64,000 nt of DNA from Dugong dugon. Its lineage: Eukaryota; Chordata; Mammalia; Sirenia; Dugongidae. The stretch covers positions 63,469,447 to 63,533,446 of the forward strand of contig CM057477.1 of assembly GCA_030035585.1 (NCBI GenBank). Direction: 5' to 3'. Shown in pieces: positions 1-11,165 of this stretch. The notes under the pieces are model-generated. The model worked only from the letters and a program-made list of their open reading frames with translations. It was not told where the DNA came from and searched no databases. Within the stretch, counting starts at the first letter, position 1. Each line of letters opens with the position of its first letter. The position numbers and the translations under genes are program-made.

Positions 1-700
1 ACAGTTTCGTCTTCCAGACTTATCTGTCCTGCACTCGTCATTTGTGGTCATATCCTGGTCATGCTTTCTGTCTCTGCAGCATTTACTCTATTGCTCACTC
101 TCCCCCCTTTAAAACGTTCACCTTCCTTGGCGTAAATTTCTCCTATCCTTCCACTCTCTGGCCCTTCTTCTCTTCTCCTTTCTTGGCTCTTCACTCACTG
201 CCTAGTCCTTACATTCAAGTGTCCCTGGGGATCCTCCACCTGCTTCTTCTCTTTCTGAGTAACCTCATCTGCCACCACTGAAAAACTGAGGACATTCAGT
301 GCTGTGTCTGTATCTTTAGCCAGACGAGAGTAGATAAAACGGGCCGTAGATAAAAATGACAATTAACCATCTCCACCTGTATGATCCATGGCTCCTCATC
401 CTCCACTTGGTACCACCATCCATGCAGGAGCCCATGCCGCAAAACCGGAAGTCGTCTTCCAGTCTTTATTTTTTTCTAACGGCATTCACAAACATCTACA
501 TATCTTAAACATCTCTTCTGTCTTTCCCTCCATCCTGTCTCTTCCACCACCACCTTAATCCAGGCCTTCATCCTTTCTCTCCTAAATGATCAACATCACC
601 TCCTTACCAGTCTCCTGCTAACTTAATCCTCAAAGAAAAAAAAGTGAAGTTTTTCTAATATACAGGTCGATCCACTGCTCAACGTTCTCTGAAGATCCCT
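1..700. other. Unassigned non-coding stretch
   Basis: Pyrimidine-rich, AT-leaning sequence. The short open frames lack family features and have overlapping frames on other strands. I see no repeat I can name. Confidence 0.4.
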
Positions 701-1480
701 AGTGCCAATATAATGAAAATGAATTTCTTTGCGGGACAAATAAGGCCCTTCATGATCTGACTCCTGCCTTTCTCTCCTGTGCAGAAAGTTGCCTCTCTAC
801 CTCTCTGACCATGCCTTTCTTGCTCTGTGACTAGACTACTGGATGAGATGTGGTGGTTTAGGCATTTCTCTCACACTTCCCCACTTGGCACATTCCCTTC
901 CTTCTTTGTGGAATTGCTCCCCCAGTTTGTTCACCAGGCGCACTCCTCCACTCTGCCTCCCAATATTTTCTACTTCCTTTTTGCTACCACCCATCCCCTC
1001 CCCCTTCCTCTTACAGGCCTGACTTCCCTTGTACTTTCTACATACTCCATTCAACAATTACCTCATTGTACTATAATTGTTGGGGGCAATGGCGGTTCAG
1101 TGGAAGACTTCTTGCCTTCTCTGTGGGAAACCCAAGTTCAACTCCCGGACAATGCTACTTCTGAAAATTAGACAATGAAAACTCTATGGATCACAACGGT
1201 CTGATCTGCACCCCATCATGAGGATAGCACAGGACTTGGGGATGGCACAGGACTGGCCAGGCTTTTGTTCTGTTGTGCATGGGGTTGCCATGAGTTGGGG
1301 CCTGACTTGATGGCAGCTAACAAGCACAACAACAATAACAACACTATAATTGTTTAACTGGTACCTTACTTACTAGACTCTAAGTTCCTTAAGGGCAAGG
1401 ACTATGTCTTTTTCTCCTTGTATCCCTCCAGGGCCCAACAAAATGTCTTGACCATAGTAGACGTCTACTCAATATGAGGT
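700..1480 (+). repeat. L2 LINE 3' end, split by a SINE
   Basis: The stretch resembles the L2 3' region: 'aggcccttcatgatctgac' near 745, then 'tagactctaagttccttaag' and 'gggcaaggactatgtct' near 1373-1412. A tRNA-Gly-type SINE interrupts it at 1082-1342. Old and diverged. Confidence 0.6.
1082..1342 (+). mobile_element. AfroSINE, tRNA-Gly-derived subtype
   Basis: The 5' part reads like tRNA-Gly: 'ggttcagtgg' for box A and 'gttcaactcccggacaatgc' for box B and the acceptor end. The body has 'ctatggatcacaacggtctg' and the 3' end is a CAACAACAATAACAAC tail. Perfect 12-bp TSDs ACTATAATTGTT lie at 1070-1081 and 1343-1354, so both ends are exact. Confidence 0.88.
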
Positions 1481-1785
1481 GGTAATATTGCCATCACGGG
1501 AATGGCAGAGCACTTGCCATTGCTAGCACTTCTCATCATCATCACCACCATCACCACCAAAAAGTACATACTAAATGCTGTTCATGTAGTAGCAGAGAGC
1601 CAGAGAGGTGTATTTATATAGATAGCCCCATGTGTGACATAAACCCATGGACAGACAGACATCATCAATTCACACACCTGGAGAAGGATTGCAGTACATG
1701 ACTTCTAAGGTCTCTTCAAACTCTGATATTCTGTGAATGGACAAATTAAGCCAAGACATCCAGTCCAGTCAATCAGCATATGCCT

Positions 1786-1976
1786 GTTGCTGTCCAGTCA
1801 ATTCCGACTCATAGCGATCTATAGTACAGAGTAGAACTGCCCCAGAGGGTTTCCAAGGCTGTAATCTTTACAGAAGCAGACTGCCACACCTTTCTCCTAG
1901 GGAGCAGCTGGTGGGTTTGAACTGCTGACCTTTTGGTTAGCAGCCAAGCACTTAACCACTGCACCACCAGAGCTCC
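1786..1976 (-). mobile_element. AfroSINE
   Basis: Reverse-complement copy running from the 3' tail (gtccagtcaattccgactca) to the 5' end (taaccactgcaccaccagag). The box B region and the 'ggttagcagccaagcactta' anticodon-arm region are clear. Confidence 0.88.
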
Positions 1977-2133
1977 TTAACCAATATATGAACACCTATT
2001 ACTGTGCTAATTGCTGAAATCAATGGATAGTAATGAATACCACTATTTAGATCAAAGATAAATAAAATTAAAGGCAATTTAGACATGAGATTGAGGTAAG
2101 TACCTAGGGGAGACAAAGGAGAGTAGTCATTCA

Positions 2134-2480
2134 ATTTGTTCAGCTAACATTTGTTAAGTCCCAGGTCCTTGCCAGGCTCAGTGTCAGGAGCAGGGGTATA
2201 ACAATGAAAACCATGTGGTCTCTACCTTTCTATGCTCCTGGCCCAGCAAGGCAGACAGACAGACGCACAGTCGTCAAATGCAAAGGTCAGCTGGCAAGTG
2301 CTGAGATTAATTCCGCGAAGAGAGGGAGAACAGAATGGAGTGCACTGTCTCAAGAGATTCCCCAGTTGTGACATTTGGTCTGGCTATTGAGGGACAAATG
2401 GGATTTTTCAAGTGGAGAAGGGAGACCTCCCCAGCAAGGGAACAGAATGGACAGAGCACAGAGTTCAAAGCTGAGGCAAC
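2134..2480 (+). repeat. Ancient mammalian interspersed repeat, family not named
   Basis: Contains 'taacatttgttaagtcccag', 'gtataacaatgaaaaccatg' and a GACAGACAGACG stretch. The same pattern recurs at 9690-9845 with 11590-11781, at 31340-31840, and in part at 25060-25175 and 37420-37535. A 121-residue open frame starts at 2335, but an equally long frame runs antisense, so I do not call a gene. Confidence 0.45.
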
Positions 2481-2710
2481 TTGGACACAATTTATTTTCT
2501 CCAGACTGCAAACGGCAGTGGCTGGGCTACTGCCTGGAACTCCACACGGGAATATGGAGTTCCCGAGCCTGAGGGGTGATGTGTGTGAGGCGTGCGGGAG
2601 TGATGGGCAGTCCCGTGTGCCTGGAGAAGATTTAAATTGGGAAATGAGGAAATGTAGAAGGATTACCAAATTTAACTCACACCATTACTTGGATGTGTAG
2701 AGAGAAAAAA

Positions 2711-3430
2711 AATTATTTGTTGCATAAACTGTGGTAAATATATAGGTAACAAAACATATGCCATTTCAGCAATCTTCATATGTACACTTCAGTGACTTGA
2801 ATTATGTTCCACATGTTGTCCAACCGTCACCCTTATCTGTTCCCAAATTATACCATCATCCTTAACAGAAACTCAGTGCCCACCGAGGACTGAGTCCCCC
2901 TTTCTCCTTCCCTCCCTCCTTCCCACCATCCCTGGTAACCCCTGATCAGCTTTGGTCTCTCTTTGTTATTGTTAGGTGCCCCTGAGTAGATTCCAACTCA
3001 TAGCCACACCATGTGACAGAGTAGGACTGCCCCCAGTGAGTTTTCCAGGCTGCAATCTTTATGGGAGAAGATCACCACCAGTCTTTCTCCTGAGGAGCTC
3101 CTGGGTAGGTTCAAACCACCAACCTTTTTGTTGGCAGCCGAGCACTGAACCATCACATCATCAGAGTTCCGTTGGTCTCTCCACACCTGCCTATTTCATA
3201 TAAATGAGATCATATGATATTTGTCCTTTCTCGAAAGATTCATTCCACTCAGCATTATGTTTTCCAGGTTTATCCCTGTTGTAACACACATCAGGGCCTC
3301 GTTTCTCTTAATAATTCCATTGTACATATACCCCACATTTTGTTTACCTGTTGTTCATATGTCAATAGACAGTCCACCTTTCGGTTGTTGTCAGTGGTGC
3401 TGCAATGAACATTGGTGTGCAGGTGTCTAT
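2711..3430 (-). repeat. Old L1 (L1M-type) 3' end, split by a SINE
   Basis: Reverse-strand L1 3' UTR ('cttcagtgacttgaattatg') leads into the ORF2 C-terminal coding end ('attccactcagcattatgtt', 'gtgctgcaatgaacattgg'). An AfroSINE sits at 2962-3171. Confidence 0.65.
2962..3171 (-). mobile_element. AfroSINE inside old L1
   Basis: Full-length reverse copy from 'tttgttattgttaggtg' to 'atcatcagagttccg'. TSDs TTGGTCTCTC at 2952-2961 and 3172-3181 are identical and fix the ends. Confidence 0.9.
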
Positions 3431-3439
3431 AAAAATATA

Positions 3440-4259
3440 ATTTTTTAATTTAGTTTATCTCTAGCCTAGCTTTCCTTCCCTGTGCCATACCCACACTTTT
3501 GCTGGGAACAGAAGTAACTAAATATCTAACACAATAATTTGGCAATCATTTAGGTGTCGTTGTGTCTCTCAGATAGCTCTCATTGCCCTCTGCTTCTCTT
3601 TCTAAGGAAATGTTCAGGATTGTGGGGAAGGGGTGTGGTTTTCAAAACCTCATGATGACCAGGAAGGATTGAGGACTGCAAGGTCCTGGGACAGCATTTC
3701 TTCCCCTAGAACGCTGCCTGCCAGGTTGATATTTGTGACTGAAAAGGCATGGCTACCCAGAAGCATGAAGGGGAGGTGTAGGGGGGCACTTGTTCCTGGG
3801 CGCAAGTCTAACGGGGTGCCAGATGAGGCAGGGAATGACATTCCAAGGTGCCACAAATATGAAAGGTGCCTGACTGAGGCAGCTGAATAAGAGGGGGGAA
3901 GGTGTTTCTGCTGATGCGTGGCAACTATCGATTTCTATTAATCTTGAAATGGGGGTGGGGGTAGGAGGAGCAACTTCGAGATTGCCCTGGGGTGCTCGTT
4001 ACCCTCACTACACCCCTGTGGCTACCCTGGTCTAACTCAACTTGGCCCGCCCGTGGCACTCCCTGGACTATGAAACCTCATTGATCACCCTGATGTTATG
4101 GACCACTCTGAGGTCTGCCTGTGAATCCCAATCAACCCTGGATCATGTGCTTTTCCCTACACAGGCCTTTGCTGTGCAACTACCTCTCCTGCATCAAGAC
4201 AAACACCTCAGCTGAACTCTAGATTTTATCAGTGCCATCCTGAAGTCAAGGAGACTTTG
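3440..4259. other. Unassigned stretch, comparatively GC-rich
   Basis: No repeat recognised. Two opposite-strand open frames of 85 and 68 residues (3633-3890 and 3650-3856) overlap and have no recognisable domain. Confidence 0.35.
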
Positions 4260-4264
4260 GACAG

Positions 4265-4855
4265 TGTCTTAGTGTCAGCGTTGCTGTAACAAATACGACA
4301 AGTCAGAGGTGTAAAGAACAGAAATCTATTTTCTCACTGTCCAGTTAAACCGGTTGCCGTAGAGTCAATTCCAACTCATGGAGATCCCATGTGTTCAGAG
4401 TAGAACTGTGCTTCACAGCGTATTCAATGGCTGTGATTTTTCAGAAGCAGATTGCCAGGCCTTTCTATTCAATTAGAAGCTGAGCCCTTAACCATTTGTG
4501 CCAAGCAGGACTCCTTCTCACAGTCCAGGAGGCTGGAAGTCTGACTTCAGGGCATGGCTCCAGGGGAGGTCCTTCTCTGTCTATTTCAACTTCCAGTGGG
4601 CAGCCATTGTTGAGGTTCCTGGGCTTGTGGATGCATCTGCTGTGTGTGGGTCTTCATATTGCTGCTTCCCCTGTGGTCTCTGTGTCAGTCCTGCTCTGTT
4701 TATAACTCAGAAGTGATTAGGTTTAGGACACACTCTACACTGGCATGACCTCATTGACATAATAAAACTCCTATTTCCAAACAGCGTCATATTTACACGT
4801 ATAGGAGTTAGGATTTCAGCACGTATTTTGAGGCAACACAATTCAATCTGCATCA
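4265..4855 (-). mobile_element. Solo LTR, ERVL-MaLR-like
   Basis: On the minus strand it runs from TGATGCAGATTGAATTGTG to a terminal ACTAAGACA. The TSD GACAG is exact at 4260-4264 and 4856-4860. It resembles the MaLR LTRs at 5446, 30769, 45819 and 59542 in its 5' third (ATTGAATTGTGTT and ATCCTAACTCCTATA). An AfroSINE is nested inside. Confidence 0.75.
4345..4514 (-). mobile_element. AfroSINE nested in the LTR
   Basis: Reverse copy beginning 'taaaccggttgccgtagag'. TSDs at 4331-4344 (TTCTCACTGTCCAG) and 4515-4528 (TTCTCACAGTCCAG) differ at one base. It inserted after the LTR did. Confidence 0.88.
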
Positions 4856-5445
4856 GACAGCTAAACCTCAGAGACTCCCTTTGCCCAACCAAGATGAAAT
4901 GGCTGCAGCCAGGGGTGATTCAAAATATTTAAAAGTCAGCAGGGCACAAGCTCCAGGCAGTCAGGATGGAAACTGGTCCTTAACAAGCTCACCCACCAAT
5001 CAGAGCTGGCTGCCAACAGCTAGAATGGCTGTGTGAGTACAGGATGGAACAGGAGTGTCCCCGAAGACAGCCCAACTTACCAGCATGCCACACCCCCACC
5101 CCAGGCACATCTCTGCTCACTGCTATCTCTCTCTCCACTTATTCCTCTCTCCACAATTCCTCAGGCCTGGAGGGGCTTTTACTTCATTGATCACTCATAG
5201 TTCTTAGGAGCAAGGAACAAAACTGGCTCTTACGGAGTTAATGAGAAAAGGAAACCATCAGAAGGACATTGGGTTGCTTGAAGGGTCCCTGGAGGGTCTA
5301 GATCAGGCACAGAGCCTCTGTAGCCAGGAGCAATAGCCGAATAAGGCCTTGGGGCACTGGACCCCCCAGGTTTATCACACTGGACACTGGATACTGCCAC
5401 CACCGTTGCCATCACCCAGCACCAGAATGGGTCCTGCACTGCACC

Positions 5446-5827
5446 TGCTTAAGAACATAAATTCATTGCCTCACAGTTCTGTAGGCTAGAAGCCCAAATT
5501 CAGAGTGTCGGCAGGGCTACACTCTCTCTATATGGGCCGTAGGGGAAGACCTTTTCTTGTCTCTTTCAGCTTCTGGTAGCTCCGGGCATTTCTTGGCATT
5601 CCTTGGTGTCTTCCCTTTGTGTGTGACTCCATCTCTCTACCTGTTCTTCCCTTTTATAAAACACTACTCAAAAGGGATTAGGACCCATCCTGCTCTGGGG
5701 TGACCAAGTTAACTACGTGATAACATCTGCAAAGAAAATCTCTATTTCCAAACAAGGTCACACTCACAGGTTATAGGAGTTAGGACTTCAGCATATCTTC
5801 TTTGGGAACACAATTCAATCTGAAGCA
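5446..5827 (-). mobile_element. Solo LTR, ERVL-MaLR-like
   Basis: On the minus strand it starts TGCTTCAGATTGAATTGTG and continues with ATCCTAACTCCTATAACC. Flanks GCACC (5441-5445) and CCACC (5828-5832) match at four of five bases, a probable worn TSD. Shorter than the copy at 4265, so possibly internally deleted. Confidence 0.6.
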
Positions 5828-5832
5828 CCACC

Positions 5833-6950
5833 TTTCTAATCAAAGTCAAGGTCAGTGTATCTCATGGGCATGTGCTCTCATCTTTGTTGTAATGGAAGCT
5901 GAGAAAGCAATATAATGTTTTTCTGCAAGTACGTCCCATGCAGTATCTGGAACACACTTATACTAAAAAATTATTTGTTTTTTATCTGAAATTCCGATTT
6001 AACTGAGAGTCCTGTATTTTTTCTGGCAACCCTGCTTAGGAATATCTTTTCTCCACTATACTATGCTTTTCTACACTACACCAGATCCTGGTGCCTCGGT
6101 ATACTAAAGATGCTAAGGTGCAAAATCCACATTCAAAACAATAGCCTGGCTGTCTAATCCTGGTTTTGAATGCCCAAAGTTGGAAATTGCTCAGTCTTTC
6201 GACCTGTTTTTCTTCTATAACAGATTTTCCTCTCCTCCAAATCAAATACATGCCTAGAGCCGAGTGAGGCGAAGGTTGTGTCTTTGGGAAAGCAAAGGAG
6301 AGAAGCACATTAAAATTTAAAAAACGATTACCCCATTGCAGTAAGAAGTAGAATAAGCAGTGCAGAACGATTTTATGAATTTTTTATACCAGGCTCTCTC
6401 CAATTCTAGGACCTTGAGTTTACCATGACTCGTACTTAACAGGGCTGTGAAACTGTAAAGTAATGAAACCGGCTTCCATGTTCTGTGTATGGAAATGAGT
6501 CTTGATGAGTCAACAGTTACCGCTGCTCTCTCCTCCTCCGTGCAGGGTGGATCCATTACCCAATTGCCAATTCCTTCTTTCAATGCAAAAAGGCAAATGG
6601 TTTTCAAAGCCACAGCATTTCAATATAACGGAGACAAAAATATGGAACTATTTCCTAATGTTACTGAAAATCGTGATTAAGACAAACAAGGCACACAACT
6701 TCATCAAATTTTTTCCAGGCAACATACACAGACTTTACTCATTTACCCAGATCTTACAGGAAGAATAGTTTGACATTCCCAAATCAATGCCAGCTTTCTC
6801 TGGACTGCCAGAAGAACCACAGTTGGATATTTACAAGCCACAGAAAATAAATGGCATCTTTTAGAGTTGGTGTACATGTTGAAGTATATTTCACTAGCCA
6901 GCCTCAGGTTCTTGGGAAGAGAACTGATTTCCGTATTTACTTCAATTCAC
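5833..6950. other. Unassigned non-coding stretch
   Basis: AT-rich with no repeat I can name. Open frames of 90-98 residues on the minus strand (6036-6308, 6317-6613) have no domain, and the second has overlapping frames on the other strand. Confidence 0.35.
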
Positions 6951-7235
6951 CTTTTTTCATTCCTCAAATATGCTGTGTTTCTCCCATTTTGAGGCCTTTG
7001 GGCATGCTGCTTCCTCCTCCTAGAACCCTCTTCTTTGCTTCATCTAATTAATTCCTTCAGATCTCAGCTCAAAATAATTTCCTCAGGAAAAAATCAATTC
7101 CTTGACTCACCACCCCCGACCCTCAGACTAGATCAGAGCCCCTATTGTATGCTTGCATTCATTTGTAGCTTTTATCACAGTTTATACTGATATAGTTGTG
7201 TGCTTTGAAGGTGAATGTCTATCTCTTTCTTCTGT
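6950..7235 (+). repeat. L2 LINE 3' fragment
   Basis: 'gcatgctgcttcctcctcct', 'cagatctcagctcaaaataa' and 'gcttttatcacagtttatac' appear in the order expected of the L2 3' region. Confidence 0.6.
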
Positions 7236-7625
7236 AGTAACAGACATTGTAGCTGGGAGCATACCGTCCAAAGATCACATTTCTCCCAGCCTCCCTTGCA
7301 GCTAGGTGGAGCCATATGACTAGAGTCAGGCCAATGGGCTGTGCTCAGTCTCTGAGTGTAGTTTTAGAAGGAAATGAGCACACCCTAACCTTTTCTCTTT
7401 CTTCCTTCCAACAGCCTGGAGGCAAATGTAATGGTGAACCATCTTTGCCCTTGCAGACGGAGCCAACACCCTAGGGATGGTAGAGCAACGAGATGGAAGG
7501 AGCCTGGATCTCCAACACCATTCACCAACCATACCAGCCCTGGACTGACTGTTGGGATTGTTACTTGAGAAAGAATCAAACTACTTTCTTGTTTAAGTGA
7601 TGCATTGGGTCTCATATTAAAACAG
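7236..7625 (+). repeat. Ancient LTR-like repeat, family not named
   Basis: 'cctcccttgcagctaggtgg', 'ggccaatgggctgtgctcag' and 'gatggaaggagcctggatct' have the look of an old mammalian LTR that I recognise as repetitive but cannot place. A 76-residue minus-strand frame here is not a gene. Confidence 0.4.
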
Positions 7626-7639
7626 TCTAGTCTCTATCC

Positions 7640-7838
7640 GGAGTCCCTGAGGGTGCAAACAGTTAATGTGTTAACCAAAAGGCGGGAAGTTTGAGTCCAC
7701 TCAGAGGCACCTCAGAAGAAAAGGCCTGGCTATCTTCTTTAGAAAGATCAGTGATTGAAAATCTTATGAAGCACAGCTCTACTCTGGCACACACGGGGTC
7801 ATCATGAGTTGGAACTGATCCAATAGCAACTGTTGTTT
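7640..7838 (+). mobile_element. AfroSINE
   Basis: Diverged copy from 'gagtccctgagggtgcaaac' to 'tgatccaatagcaactgttg', with the box B region decayed to TTTGAGTCCA. Confidence 0.8.
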
Positions 7839-7854
7839 TAGCCTATATCCAATG

Positions 7855-7935
7855 AATGTAGATTTGAACCTAGGGCTTCTTGATCCCAGAACACAAGCTC
7901 TAAACCAGAACAGCATGATGCTTTCCCATACAATG
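7855..7935 (+). repeat. MIR-like fragment
   Basis: 'gatttgaacctagggcttct' followed by 'acaagctctaaaccagaaca' resembles the 3' half of a MIR. Confidence 0.4.
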
Positions 7936-7939
7936 TGCC

Positions 7940-8399
7940 TCTTCTCTACCGTACACCGTATATCATATATCACAGATCATATAGTAGACTACATTGACTA
8001 AGGTGGTTCTCACTTCCTAGATCTATATTAGATCTAGAAGGAATAAAAGATGGTACCCACCCACCCCCGAATTTGTTTCAGACTTCTTCTTATCAATTTT
8101 CATATGTTTTTACCTCTGATGGCCTCTTGGAAGGTCCTCAGGACTACCTTCATTTCTATTATCATAAATAAATAATTTGGCTCCCCACATGCCAGTCAGC
8201 AGGCCTTTCCCCCCGGCACAGTCAGGAGAAGGGGAGACTGACCATGATCAAGTGTCTTCATCTCTCTTGGAGGCCAATACTGCTTAAGGCTGTCCCACCT
8301 CCCTGCCATTAACATGGAAGTTTCAGAGACGGTGGAATCAAAGCTAAAGAGCAGCTCCTTGACCCAAGGAAGCAAGTAGTTAACTTTTTCTGTATAATT
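7940..8399. other. Unassigned non-coding stretch
   Basis: No element or gene recognised. An odd pair of AGATCTA half-sites near 8020 ('agatctatattagatctaga') forms a short palindrome with no context. Confidence 0.3.
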
Positions 8400-9236
8400 T
8401 TTTACTTAGACATTTTTCTATATTTTATCATTTTACATAAATGAATGAGTATAATCATATTGTTGTTATTGTCGTTAGGTGCCACTGAGTCAATTCCAAC
8501 TCATAGCGACTCCATATGACAGAGTAGAACTGCCCTTTAGAGTTTCCTAGGCTGTAATCTTTACAGGAGCAGATCTTTCTCCCCAGGAGCAGCTGGGGGC
8601 TTTGAACCACTAACCTTTCGGTTAGCTGCAGAGCTTTTAATTGGTTGCACCATCAGAGCTCTTTAAATCCTATCATATATGCTTTTGTTATTCTCTTGGA
8701 GTCCTTTTCTTTTTCTTTTCTGCTCTGTTTTTCCTCTCTCTCCTCTTCTTCCTCACCACCAACACCCGCCAACACACATACGTTACCCAGATCACTAACC
8801 GAGAATACGTTCTCCCATATTTCCCTCCATGCTCACATAATCATGTAGAGAAGGTCTGTTGTTGTTGTCACTTTTGCTTTACAAAGGTGAGATCCTATAT
8901 AAACACTTTTCTGCATCTTGCTTTTCTCACTCAACAGCACCTCATGGAAGTCTCTCCAAGTCAATTGGTTTAAATTTAACTCATTCTCTCTAATGGCTGA
9001 ATAATCATTCGTGTGTGGTGTTGCTATACCATAAATTATTCAGTCATGGGCTTTGTTTCCAGCTTTTTGTTAGAAGAAATAATGCTGCATTAGCACCTAC
9101 ATGCATAGATCTATATGAACTAGTGGTATTATCTCTATGGCGTGGATTCCCAGGAACGGGCTTCCTGGGTCAAAGAGTGTATGAATTTTTTATTTTAATA
9201 AATATGATCATCAGTTTCAGTTGCTTGCTTCCCTAG
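8400..9236 (-). repeat. Old L1 (L1M-type) 3' region
   Basis: Reverse-strand features: 'gcatcttgcttttctcactc', 'ctctaatggctgaataatca' and 'ttcctgggtcaaagagtgta'. A SINE interrupts it at 8461-8663. Confidence 0.55.
8461..8663 (-). mobile_element. AfroSINE
   Basis: From 'tgttgttattgtcgttaggt' to 'ggttgcaccatcagagctct'. Flanking ATCATAT is present on both sides (8454-8460 and again near 8672). Confidence 0.87.
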
Positions 9237-9239
9237 CAC

Positions 9240-9689
9240 CATCCTCTTTTTCCTAGCTCCACAATTTCCTCTTCCCCCACTACCCTACTGCAGCCTTTAT
9301 CTTCTATTTTCTGTAATTAAACTGCTGAAATGTTTATTTTAGGCCTAATCTTACAAGCTAAAATGTGAGTTATTTTGCTACTCTGTGAAAGTACAACAAA
9401 TATTATATAATAAGTTCTTGTTGTTTTAAAAGGCTCAGCAGAAAGAAAGCCCGTTTCTACAGTGGACTGAGTGATTAAGAGTTTAACATGATACCTATTT
9501 TTCCTCTGTTTCTATATTTAATCAAGATACATGTTCACAAGCTCCCAAGCACTATGGCAACTGAATATTATCAGTGACAAATTATCCTGTCCCCCTGCCA
9601 GTGTTTCCTAGGTAATTTGTTATATGGAATGCTGATTTCCTGCAGCATACTCTGCTCCCAAATCCCACTCCTAAGGCTATTAATTCATT
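9240..9689. other. Unassigned non-coding stretch
   Basis: AT-rich with no repeat or gene recognised. Confidence 0.3.
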
Positions 9690-9845
9690 TGGCAAATATC
9701 TACAGAGTTACTGTTACGTGCTAGGCACTGTACTAGAGGGTGGGGATGTATCAGTGAGCAAGATGGATGAGCCCCACTCTCATAGAGTTTATCTTCAAGC
9801 TAAAGGGAAAGATATCAAACAACTAATTACACATGTGTTTGGATA
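9690..9845 (+). repeat. Ancient repeat, first part
   Basis: 'tgctaggcactgtactagag' and 'tcagtgagcaagatggatga' match the repeat at 2134-2480. It seems to resume at 11590 after later insertions. Confidence 0.45.
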
Positions 9846-10100
9846 ATATATTTTTTAACTTTTTTTTTCTTTTAAAGAGGTTTCAGCTTCCTTGATTTTT
9901 TAAATTAATTAATTTTATTTTTTTGTTGTTGAGAATATAAACAGCAGAACATATACCAATTCAACAATTTCCATATGTACCATTCAGTGACATTGATTAC
10001 ATTCTTCAAGTTGTACAACCATTATCACTCTCTTTTCTGAGTTGTTCCTTCCCCATTAACATAAACGCACTGCCCCCTAAGTTTCCCACCTAATCTTTTG
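9846..10100 (-). repeat. Old L1 3' UTR end
   Basis: Reverse-strand tail: T-rich start, 'gagaatataaacagcagaac', 'ccattcagtgacattgatta'. The same tail type occurs at 2720-2990. Confidence 0.55.
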
Positions 10101-10599
10101 AGTGCTGCCACACTAGATTTTTATAGCTGGTAAAGACTGGCAAATTATTTCTCCCACATAACTTCAACTACACATTCCCAGACAGACTAAATATATGTTT
10201 GAACTATTATTTAAAAAAATATTAACCAATGTTTTTTCTCTAGCTGTTTCCTGTTCTCTTTGCCTTCTTTCCATTGATATAGTGAGGCTGTGTTATTTGT
10301 CCCAGTGGAGGTGTGGCAGGGAAGAACTTCTCCAAGGCTCTTTCTGGCTGTTGTCTTCCAATAGTCTGGGTGCTTAGGGAAATGTTGAGAAACAGATAGG
10401 ACTTTGAATATCTTAGTAGATAGCTTCATGGACAATTAACATGTCTATGTATATGTGGTACCCCCAACAACTTGGAGCTACAGAACACTTTGCAACCCCA
10501 CACTGACTGGGATTATGGTTCTGCCACCCTGGCAGAATGGGATGTTGAATTATAAATTGTTACATTTCTGTTCACATGAGCTGTGAACTGAGACCTCTA
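10100..10599. other. Unassigned non-coding stretch
   Basis: No repeat named. Open frames on both strands at 10195-10435 overlap and look random. Confidence 0.3.
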
Positions 10600-10644
10600 C
10601 CCCTTGTCTTAGTCAAGGTTTTCTAGAGGAACAGAACTGGTTAT

Positions 10645-10666
10645 ACACACACACACACACACCCCT
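10645..10666. repeat. (CA)n microsatellite
   Basis: 'acacacacacacacacac' within the LTR, in the U5-side region that is TA/CA-rich in related copies. Confidence 0.9.
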
Positions 10667-10731
10667 ACATACACATACATACAGTATATGTATATATGTG
10701 CATATAGACTATACATATGTCTATACATATG

Positions 10732-10850
10732 TGTTGTTGTTGTTAGGTGCCATCAAGTTGGTTCTGACTCATAGCAACCCTATGTACAACAGAACGAAAC
10801 ACTGCCCAGTCCTGCACCATCTTCACAACTGTTACACTTGAGCTTATTGT
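10732..10850 (-). mobile_element. RTE (BovB-like) LINE 3' end fragment
   Basis: 'tgttaggtgccatcaagttg', 'ctatgtacaacagaacgaaa' and 'actgcccagtcctgcaccat' match the RTE fragments at 28778 and 29052. Confidence 0.65.
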
Positions 10851-10898
10851 ATGTATATAAAGTGTATATGTAGTGTACATATATGGACATATATATGT

Positions 10899-11092
10899 CC
10901 CTAGATGGTGCAAACTGTTTGCTCTCAACTGCTAACCTAAAGGTTGGCGATTTGAACCTGCCCAGTGGTATTGTGGAAAAAAGTCCTGAAAATCTGCTTC
11001 TGTAAAGATAACAGCCAGGAAAAACTTATGGGGCACTACTCTGCAACATGTAGGGTTATCATGAATCAGAATTGGCTCGACAGCAACAGGTT
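10899..11092 (+). mobile_element. AfroSINE inside the LTR
   Basis: 'ccctagatggtgcaaactgt' to 'ggctcgacagcaacaggttt', with 'caactgctaacctaaaggtt' in the anticodon-arm region. Confidence 0.85.
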
Positions 11093-11094
11093 TC

Positions 11095-11100
<6 letters not shown>

Positions 11101-11163
<63 letters not shown>

Positions 11164-11165
11164 TA
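11101..11165. repeat. (TA)n microsatellite
   Basis: About 50 bases of uninterrupted TA, bordered by GTGT and ACACAC, placed where the ERV-L LTRs carry a TA/GA-rich block. A long translated 'YIYIYI' stretch here is an artefact of the repeat. Confidence 0.95.

Noticed and set aside
1082-1160. Functional tRNA-Gly gene
   Set aside because: The tRNA-like head lacks a full cloverleaf, has mutated box A and B positions and continues into a SINE body with TSDs.
2307-2700. Overlapping 120- and 121-residue frames on opposite strands
   Set aside because: Mirror-image frames in a GC-richer patch that partly lies in an old repeat; no motif on either strand.
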